From assembly GCA_030153205.1 (NCBI GenBank), contig JASLHV010000360.1, positions 1 to 7,076 of the forward strand: 7,076 nt of DNA, read 5' to 3'. The notes below the pieces were generated by a model, which saw nothing but the letters and a program-made list of their open reading frames with translations, was not told where the DNA came from and ran no database searches. The stretch comes from Roseiarcus sp. (GTDB taxonomy: Bacteria; Pseudomonadota; Alphaproteobacteria; Rhizobiales; Beijerinckiaceae). The position numbers and the translations under genes were made by a program. Positions 1-4,866 of the stretch are shown in pieces. Position 1 is the stretch's first letter. Each line of letters starts with the position of its first letter.

Positions 1-1346
1 GCGACGCCACGCTCCGCAAGTTGACGTATGATTTGGTAAATCTCAAACTTGGCTCCGACGTCGACGCCGCGCGTCGGTTCGTCGAAAATAATTACTGACG
101 GAGACGTTTGTAGCCACTTCGCCAGGACGACCTTCTGCTGATTGCCCCCGCTGAGGTACTGCGCCTCGAGCTCTGGCGAGGCCATGCTGATCGACAATTC
201 ACCCTGTAACCGCTCGATCGTCTCAGTCTCCTGTCGGCGCTGAATCACGCCGAACCGCGTCAGCTTATCCAGGCTCGATAGCGTAATGTTGCTGCGAATC
301 GACTGTTCGAGAAACAACCCTTGGGTTTTGCGATCTTCCGGCACCAGCGCCAGTCCGGCTTTGACCGCTTCTTTCGGGCTGCGTACCCGAATCTGCGTGT
401 CTTTAAGTGAGATTTTTCCAGAACGAAGAGGGTCCGCGCCAAACAGCGCCCGCGCAACTTCGGTTCGCCCCGCGCCGACCATCCCCGCCAAGCCGAGAAT
501 TTCACCCCCGTAAAGCGTCAAGCTGGCTGGGCACGGAAGTTGTTCGGTGACGATATCGGTTGCGGTCAGCACTGGAGCGCCGCGTGGACGAATGGCGCGT
601 GGGAAAATTTCTTCGAGCGGCCGACCAACCATCATCTGAATCAGCCGGGCCCGGGTGACCTCGCTGATAGGCTGCACGCCAACGACTTGTCCGTCCTTCA
701 AGACGGTGACGTCGTCGGCGATCTCGAATATCTCGTTAAGCCGGTGAGAAATGTAGATAATCGTCACGCCCTGTTCGACCAGCGAACGAATGGTGGCGAA
801 CAGATTGGCGAGTTCCTGACCGGCTAGAATTGCCGACGGCTCGTCCATCACGATCAAGTCGGCGTTCTGCGACAGCGCCTTTGCGATCTCGACCATCTGC
901 TGGCTGGCGACGGTCAGATCGCCGATATGCGCTGACGGCGAGAGCTGAATGCCGAGGCGGTTGAGCAGGTCGGCGCTTTCTTTCGCCATCTGTCGCGTGT
1001 CGATCACGCCAAGTCGGCTGCGCGGTTCGCGTCCCAGGAAGATATTCTCGGCGACGGTCATAAACTGAACGAGATTCAACTCTTGATAAATGATGCTGAC
1101 GCCAATCGCCATCGCTTCGCGCGCAGTGAAGCCCACGTAACGTCGCCCCTTGAACACGATCTCGCCGTTGTCGGCCTGATAAGCTCCAGCCAGAATTTTA
1201 ATCAACGTCGATTTGCCAGCGCCATTCTCGCCGAGCAGCGCATGAACCTTTCCTTTGCGGCACGAAAACGAGACATCGCGTAGCGCCTGGACGCCGCCAA
1301 ACGCCTTCGAGATATTTAGCATTTCGAGAATCGGGCTGTCGTTCAT
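1..1346 (-). CDS. CUT2-family sugar ABC transporter, double ATP-binding protein (RbsA/MglA-like), 3' end cut by window edge
   Basis: This cytoplasmic ATPase powers import of a sugar or related small polar molecule with the permease and binding protein upstream. My translation from the ATG at 1346 gives 448 residues without a stop; the family is about 500 long, so roughly 50-60 C-terminal residues are missing. Two nucleotide-binding domains are fused. In the first, Walker A is GENGAGKST (39-47), the Q-loop is at Q88, the signature is the diverged LTVASQQ (144-150), Walker B is LIVMDEP (164-170) and the switch histidine is H201. In the second, Walker A is GMVGAGRTE (288-296), lacking the usual lysine as is normal for RbsA/MglA proteins. 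Its signature is LSGGNQQ (398-404) and Walker B is VIIFDEP (418-424). No Shine-Dalgarno lies close to the ATG. An in-frame GTG at 1397 would add 17 residues, but the ATG start matches the usual family N-terminus. The transported sugar cannot be read from the sequence. Confidence 0.96.
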   Translation of the reverse strand, partial: MNDSPILEMLNISKAFGGVQALRDVSFSCRKGKVHALLGENGAGKSTLIKILAGAYQADNGEIVFKGRRYVGFTAREAMAIGVSIIYQELNLVQFMTVAENIFLGREPRSRLGVIDTRQMAKESADLLNRLGIQLSPSAHIGDLTVASQQMVEIAKALSQNADLIVMDEPSAILAGQELANLFATIRSLVEQGVTIIYISHRLNEIFEIADDVTVLKDGQVVGVQPISEVTRARLIQMMVGRPLEEIFPRAIRPRGAPVLTATDIVTEQLPCPASLTLYGGEILGLAGMVGAGRTEVARALFGADPLRSGKISLKDTQIRVRSPKEAVKAGLALVPEDRKTQGLFLEQSIRSNITLSSLDKLTRFGVIQRRQETETIERLQGELSISMASPELEAQYLSGGNQQKVVLAKWLQTSPSVIIFDEPTRGVDVGAKFEIYQIIRQLAERGV

Positions 1347-1427
1347 GCTTGGCGGTTCGATTGGCTCGATCGTCCTCTCCTCGGCCCCCTCTTCCACACG
1401 CCAGTTCCCCGTTTACGACAACTCGAA

Positions 1428-1449
1428 CGCCGGACTTTTTAGTTCGGCG
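1428..1449. repeat. Stem-loop in the gap between binding-protein and ATPase genes
   Basis: CGCCGGAC (1428-1435) faces GTTCGGCG (1442-1449) across a 6-base loop. In the leftward operon transcript the 8-base stem has one A-C mismatch. It lies about 80 bases 5' of the ATPase start. The loop is A-rich in the transcript and no U-run follows the stem, so it does not look like an intrinsic terminator. Confidence 0.45.
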
Positions 1450-1486
1450 AGAGTCGAAGTCGTGTGACGTTTCAGCAGTCGCCCGA

Positions 1487-1508
1487 GGACGCAACGGGAG
1501 CTGCGTCC
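1487..1508. repeat. Perfect 7-bp inverted repeat just downstream of the binding-protein stop codon
   Basis: GGACGCA (1487-1493) and TGCGTCC (1502-1508) are perfect reverse complements separated by 8 bases. In the leftward transcript the hairpin begins 18 bases after the stop codon of the binding-protein gene. No T-run follows. Its place fits an RNA-stabilising or partially attenuating structure that keeps binding-protein mRNA more abundant than the ATPase message. This role is inferred from position and from similar cases in other importer operons. Confidence 0.5.
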
Positions 1509-1526
1509 CCGTTCGATTTGATAATG

Positions 1527-2651
1527 CTACTGGCTCATGTACTTGAGTTCGACCATCTTCGAGTCGGGCAAGAAAATCGGCGGGAAAACATCGTCACTCC
1601 ACTTCGGATTGAAGAAGGTATCGATGTTCGACATGTTGACGTCCTGCGTCTTGTCCATCTTTTCACGGAAGTCGATGAAACGCGGCACTGACTCGCCGTT
1701 GAGAATCTTGAGCGCAGTATCGATGCAGAGGATGACCATCGCATTTGGATACTGACCGGCGGAGAAAGTTATCTTGCCGTCTTTGACCTGACGCAGGAAG
1801 CCGTTGCTGTAATCAGCGCTGGCGATCGGAGGAACCGGAAGCTTGGCTTCCTGGAAAGCTTGAATGATGCCCTGCGACATCTGGCCACCGTCCGACCATA
1901 TGCCCTGAATGTTTTTGCCGTATTTGGCGATCCACTGCTCGGCGATCTTCTTGGCTTCGCTGGTCGACCATTGGCCATACTGCTCATCCAGAATCTTGAT
2001 GCCTGGTTTTTTCGGCCATACGGTGGCCGCGCCGGCCTTCGCGATTTCGGCCGTGTCGACGCCGGGAATGCCATCCATGACGAGGATATTGCCGGAGCCG
2101 CCGAGCTGGTCTGCGAGCGAGTTCGCCATGCGGGCGCCCAGGCCGTACAAGTTGGTGCCGACTTCTGTAACGTAGCTGTCGCCGTCGACGCCGCTAGCGC
2201 ATAGCACCGTCGGCACGCCCTGTGCGGCCGCGCGGTCAACCGAGGCGGCGAGTGCTGCGCGGCCCATCGGCACCAGGATCAGTGCGTCGGGATTCTGGCT
2301 CAAAAGGTCCTCGACTTCCGGCGCTTGCTTGTCGGCGCTGCCGTCCGCGCTGGCGTAGAGCAATTGCGAAACCTTGTCCTTGCCAAGCTGATCGACGTGG
2401 TAGCGAGCTTCCTGGTCGAATAGCGCCGCCCATGAGTTCGTCGGTCCTTGCGCGGCGAGCGCAATTTTGTATGGGCCAGATTTCTTGAACTTCGAGGTGT
2501 CGGCCATCGTACCTGCGCGGGTGACCACGCTCTTAAGATAGGGGCTGGCGTCCAGCTCCGCCTGACTGTATTTCTGGGCGGCGTCCTCAGCACGGGCGGA
2601 CGCGCCGCTTAGAATCAGCGCTATAATGGGTAAAATGCGTGTCTTTTTCAT
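1527..2651 (-). CDS. Periplasmic sugar-binding protein of CUT2 ABC importer (Peripla_BP_4 / RbsB-like)
   Basis: This is the solute receptor that captures a sugar or related ligand in the periplasm and delivers it to the permease. The protein has 374 residues from the ATG at 2651. That start has an excellent Shine-Dalgarno, GGAGGAGGAG, 6 bases upstream; an in-frame ATG at 2690 would put 13 charged residues before the signal peptide and is less likely. Residues 1-21 form a Sec signal peptide: MKK, then a hydrophobic core, then cleavage after ASARA. No lipobox cysteine is present, so the mature protein should be soluble in a periplasm. The mature region has the two-lobe type I binding-protein pattern, with KIALAAQGPTNSW (62-74), DALILVPMGRAAL (122-134), GNILVMDGIPGVDTAEI (187-203) and QGIWSDGGQMSQGI (249-262). 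It is somewhat longer than E. coli RbsB (about 296 residues), with extra residues at both ends of the mature part. The gene sits between permease and ATPase. Ligand identity is unknown. Confidence 0.95.
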   Translation of the reverse strand: MKKTRILPIIALILSGASARAEDAAQKYSQAELDASPYLKSVVTRAGTMADTSKFKKSGPYKIALAAQGPTNSWAALFDQEARYHVDQLGKDKVSQLLYASADGSADKQAPEVEDLLSQNPDALILVPMGRAALAASVDRAAAQGVPTVLCASGVDGDSYVTEVGTNLYGLGARMANSLADQLGGSGNILVMDGIPGVDTAEIAKAGAATVWPKKPGIKILDEQYGQWSTSEAKKIAEQWIAKYGKNIQGIWSDGGQMSQGIIQAFQEAKLPVPPIASADYSNGFLRQVKDGKITFSAGQYPNAMVILCIDTALKILNGESVPRFIDFREKMDKTQDVNMSNIDTFFNPKWSDDVFPPIFLPDSKMVELKYMSQ

Positions 2652-2657
2652 GCGTTG

Positions 2658-2669
2658 CTCCTCCTCCTT
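2658..2669 (-). promoter_or_regulatory. Very strong Shine-Dalgarno of the binding-protein gene
   Basis: The minus strand reads AAGGAGGAGGAG ending 6 bases before the ATG at 2651. It is the best ribosome-binding site in the window. It decides the start at 2651 rather than 2690 and fits the high expression expected of a periplasmic receptor. Confidence 0.85.
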
Positions 2670-2713
2670 CAATTCCGACAGCGGCGGCATTTGTCACCGC
2701 GTCCCAAAGCGCA

Positions 2714-3688
2714 TCACCGGCGTTCAGCCAAACTGTAAAGCGCGACGGCGCCAATGACGACAAATCCCTTGATGATCAACTGAGCCTGCACGCCCACGCC
2801 GATACCCAGCAGCAGACTGCTCAGGAACTGCACCAGCAGCACGCCGGCCATTGCCGCGATGAGGTTGCCCCGTCCCCCCGAAAAAGCTACCCCGCCCACC
2901 ACCGCCGCTGCAATCGAGTCAAGATCGAAGCCGCGGCCGAGGTAGCGATCGACGTAGCCGACGTAACCGCTGAGGATGATGCCGGAGCCGACGACCAGCA
3001 GACTACAAATAACGTAGATGGCGATTATGTAATCGTCGACAGGAATGCCTGACAACCGGGCAGCCTCGCGATTGCTTCCGATGGCATATAATCGGCGGCC
3101 AAATGGCGTCATGTACAGGATAAAAGCCAGCAGCGCGGTGAAAGCAATCCAAATGACGAACGAGATCGGTAGCGGACCGAGCGACTGGTTGAGCAATTTC
3201 AAGCCGTCGGGCACCTGGCCGCTGGGGATGCCCTGAGTGTAGGCGCTTTGCGCGCCGCGAATGAGCACCAGCATTCCGAGCGTCGCCACGAACGGCGGGA
3301 CGTTCCGTTTGGTGATGAGCAGCCCATTCGCTAGTCCGATCACGGCGCCGAAGGCGAGCGAGATCAAGACACCAGGCAAAATCTGGCTGTTCTGTCCGGC
3401 GCCAACTTGAGCAATCACGACCGACGTCAGTACAAGGACGCCGGTGACCGATAGGTCGAGACCGGCAATAAGCATGACCAAAGTCTGACCTAAGGCGACC
3501 ATGCCAAGTTGCGAGGCCGAACGAAGAATCAGAAACAGCGACTCCGGCCGATACACTTCTGGTCGGACAACCAGCGCAATCAGCAGAAGCAGCGCCAGCG
3601 AGCAGAACACGCCGTAGCGCCGAATTACCAGCCGCGGAGACCATAAAAGCGGGCGGCCGATATCGAATTTTTGACCGACGCTGCTCAC
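2714..3688 (-). CDS. CUT2-family sugar ABC transporter permease (RbsC-like, BPD_transp_2)
   Basis: This inner-membrane permease forms the sugar channel, probably as a homodimer, since only one permease gene is present. It has 324 residues, the usual size for RbsC/XylH-type proteins. Hydrophobic segments lie near 27-41, 61-77, 83-96, 104-123, 133-146, 176-193, 218-240, 258-270, 276-296 and 303-319. Family motifs are AGLDLSVTG (75-83), the cytoplasmic ATPase-coupling loop SNREAARLSGIPV (205-217) and VVGGVAFSGGRG (263-274). The start is a GTG at 3688 without a clear Shine-Dalgarno; no other ATG, GTG or TTG lies in frame before the upstream stop, so it is the best choice but weakly supported. A GTGAGC direct repeat 11 bases apart overlaps this start. 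The stop is 62 bases before the binding-protein start. This is the first importer gene seen in the operon, which is a little unusual because the receptor gene often comes first. Confidence 0.95.
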   Translation of the reverse strand: MSSVGQKFDIGRPLLWSPRLVIRRYGVFCSLALLLLIALVVRPEVYRPESLFLILRSASQLGMVALGQTLVMLIAGLDLSVTGVLVLTSVVIAQVGAGQNSQILPGVLISLAFGAVIGLANGLLITKRNVPPFVATLGMLVLIRGAQSAYTQGIPSGQVPDGLKLLNQSLGPLPISFVIWIAFTALLAFILYMTPFGRRLYAIGSNREAARLSGIPVDDYIIAIYVICSLLVVGSGIILSGYVGYVDRYLGRGFDLDSIAAAVVGGVAFSGGRGNLIAAMAGVLLVQFLSSLLLGIGVGVQAQLIIKGFVVIGAVALYSLAERR

Positions 3689-3840
3689 AAAACGCTCACG
3701 GTAAATGTTCCGCCGAAGAGTTCAATTCTGTCTATTTAGTCGGCTTCGGGTTTGTACTCTGTGATGATGGTGTTTGGCTACGACGCTCTCGAGGAAAAAC
3801 CTATGGCGTCGGTTGGTTGTGGGCCGTCGGCGTCGACAAC
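3689..3840. other. Gap between split-barrel gene and importer operon
   Basis: These 152 bases lie between the split-barrel stop codon and the permease start, both read leftward. The importer promoter should be here if the operon starts at the permease. I found no convincing -35/-10 pair and no stem-loop followed by a T-run, so I cannot say whether transcription from the split-barrel gene continues into the importer. Weak repeats such as CCGAAG/CTTCGG flank an AT-richer centre at about 3718-3740. Confidence 0.4.
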
Positions 3841-4332
3841 CTATGATTTCTCGGTATATTTGCTGGCCCATTCAATGCCGTCCCAGGTCAGCATCTTGGT
3901 CGGGACGATCTTGATCAGGTAGCGCGGCCGGTCGTACGTCGGCGCCAAATATTCTGGCCCACGCTCGCCGAGGAAACGCAGCGCCATGCGGTTAGCGACG
4001 TCCAGGCACTGACCTTGCATCGGCGCCGGACCAGACACGATCTCAGCCTTTCCCTGCGCCGTGACGCGCTTGTAGGTCCCGCTGTCCTGCGCACATGAGA
4101 TGCCGACATTCGGATTCTTCTTGATATGCGCGACCCAGGCTGATCGCTCTCGGGGGACGATCCAGAAAGCCTCGCCATCCCACTCCTGCCACACAGGGGT
4201 GACGTAGGGCACGCCGTTCTCATCGATCGTGGCGATCCGGGCGACGACTGCCTCTGCTAGAAATTCTTTGATTTCTGCTGGCGTGAGCTTGGCGTTTTTA
4301 CCCATCCATTCAGGGGTTTTCTTGCTCGTCAT
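3841..4332 (-). CDS. Pyridoxamine 5'-phosphate oxidase-like split-barrel protein (PPOX class, possibly F420-dependent)
   Basis: This small cytoplasmic protein of 163 residues has the Putative_PNPOx (PF01243-like) pattern. Residues 16-26 (LTPAEIKEFLA) form the leading helix. VARIATIDENGVPYVTPVW (30-48) is the family's first strand pair, AFWIVPRERSAWVAHIKKNPNVGI (55-78) is the cofactor-phosphate region and following helix, and KRVTAQGKAEIVSG (88-101) is the next strand pair. The end, YLIKIVPTKMLTWDG (138-152), resembles the closing strand of this family. Members bind FMN, FAD, F420 or heme; the overall pattern recalls F420-dependent PPOX proteins (FDOR-B), and an F420 biosynthesis gene lies next door on the opposite strand. 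Cofactor choice cannot be settled from sequence alone, and the substrate is unknown. The ATG at 4332 has AGAGAGG 5 bases upstream. An inverted repeat at 4353-4377 lies directly before the ribosome-binding site. Confidence 0.88.
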   Translation of the reverse strand: MTSKKTPEWMGKNAKLTPAEIKEFLAEAVVARIATIDENGVPYVTPVWQEWDGEAFWIVPRERSAWVAHIKKNPNVGISCAQDSGTYKRVTAQGKAEIVSGPAPMQGQCLDVANRMALRFLGERGPEYLAPTYDRPRYLIKIVPTKMLTWDGIEWASKYTEKS

Positions 4333-4337
4333 CTCAA

Positions 4338-4344
4338 CCTCTCT
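4338..4344 (-). promoter_or_regulatory. Shine-Dalgarno of the split-barrel gene
   Basis: AGAGAGG on the minus strand ends 5 bases before the ATG at 4332 and supports that start. Confidence 0.65.
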
Positions 4345-4352
4345 GTTCAGTC

Positions 4353-4377
4353 TGCCGATACCTACAAGTGATCGGCA
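4353..4377. promoter_or_regulatory. Perfect 7-bp inverted repeat before the split-barrel gene (candidate operator or leader hairpin)
   Basis: TGCCGAT (4353-4359) and ATCGGCA (4371-4377) are perfect reverse complements separated by 11 bases. The element ends 20 bases before the split-barrel ATG, next to its ribosome-binding site. Half-sites 18 bases centre to centre suit a dimeric repressor; as RNA it would be a 7-bp hairpin with an 11-base loop just 5' of the Shine-Dalgarno. No regulator gene is in the window. Confidence 0.45.
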
Positions 4378-4403
4378 ACCGTACCTTTCCAGGACGACGT
4401 TTC

Positions 4404-4427
4404 ATCGTCTCATCAGGTCTAGACGAT
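4404..4427. promoter_or_regulatory. Second perfect 7-bp inverted repeat in the divergent region (candidate operator)
   Basis: ATCGTCT (4404-4410) and AGACGAT (4421-4427) are perfect reverse complements separated by 10 bases. The right half overlaps the 8-base palindrome GTCTAGAC (4417-4424). The site is 72 bases upstream of the split-barrel start, a position suited to a promoter-upstream operator. Its half-sites differ from those at 4353-4377, so the two would not obviously bind the same factor. Confidence 0.4.
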
Positions 4428-4866
4428 TACACTCCTTGGCATGACTTATCGTGGCGGGCTCAATAGCGACCGCCAAGAAACTCACGGAAGAAACGATGGT
4501 CGAAACGCTGCGAGTTGTCGAGTGGTTGCAGCGCCTCATTGAAATACCAAGCGCCAAATCGGGGAACACTGGGCAGCGCTCCAGCAGGCGCGGAGTCCAA
4601 AGCCCCATCTGGCCGTCCGCGCATCGTCCCTCCGAGAAACGCGGCAGTGGCCGCGCGCCGGCGTTCGCGCGACGGATTCGTCGGCGCGGTGGCAAGCACG
4701 ATCAACTGCCGGTTGCGGAGCACACGATGTGCGCGCTATTTTACGGGCGCCGGCGCGCCGACCGAGGCCGTCACAACAATTTCGCTGGCGCTTTTGCGAT
4801 CGCGCCGCCGCAGGCTAAAAGGTGCCGAGGCAGACGCAGGTCGAAAGGCGTTATGAGGTGATTGCA
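4428..4866. other. About 440 bases with no convincing gene, upstream of FO synthase
   Basis: Open frames exist here but none resembles a family I know. On the plus strand a GTG-started frame at 4451-4861 (136 codons) ends with a GTGA overlap at 4858-4861, and a TTG-started frame at 4515-4856 also ends just before the FO synthase. Both become very arginine-rich, typical of non-coding frames in GC-rich DNA, and neither has a Shine-Dalgarno. On the minus strand a GTG-started frame at 4460-4723 has a less skewed composition near its end (FGAWYFNEALQPLDN), but also no ribosome-binding site. Small palindromes occur: GCGGC-AGTG-GCCGC at 4641-4654 and GCACA-CGA-TGTGC at 4720-4732. The stretch could hold the FO synthase promoter and leader, a decayed gene, or a short lineage-specific gene. 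Confidence 0.5.
4855..4860 (+). promoter_or_regulatory. Shine-Dalgarno of the FO synthase gene
   Basis: GAGGTG ends 6 bases before the GTG at 4867 and supports that start over the in-frame GTGs at 4822 and 4858, which have no such site at good spacing. Confidence 0.6.

Noticed and set aside
144..150. Diverged first ATPase signature (protein residues 144-150, LTVASQQ) as a sign of inactivation
   Set aside because: RbsA/MglA-type double ATPases commonly have a diverged first signature and lack the lysine in the second Walker A; the pattern fits an active member of this family.
540..827. Plus-strand 95-codon frame antisense to the ATPase gene
   Set aside because: It lies opposite a well-supported double-ATPase reading frame and matches nothing.
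1428..1449. Intrinsic terminator ending the binding-protein transcript
   Set aside because: The stem is imperfect in the relevant strand and is not followed by a T-run; the ATPase gene downstream belongs to the same importer.
1769..2239. 156-codon minus-strand frame inside the binding-protein gene
   Set aside because: It is a shifted frame of the binding-protein gene, rich in Arg, Ala and Ser, with no motif of its own.
2639..3052. Plus-strand 137-codon frame antisense to the start of the binding-protein gene and the end of the permease gene
   Set aside because: It spans two well-supported minus-strand genes, lacks a ribosome-binding site and has no family motif.
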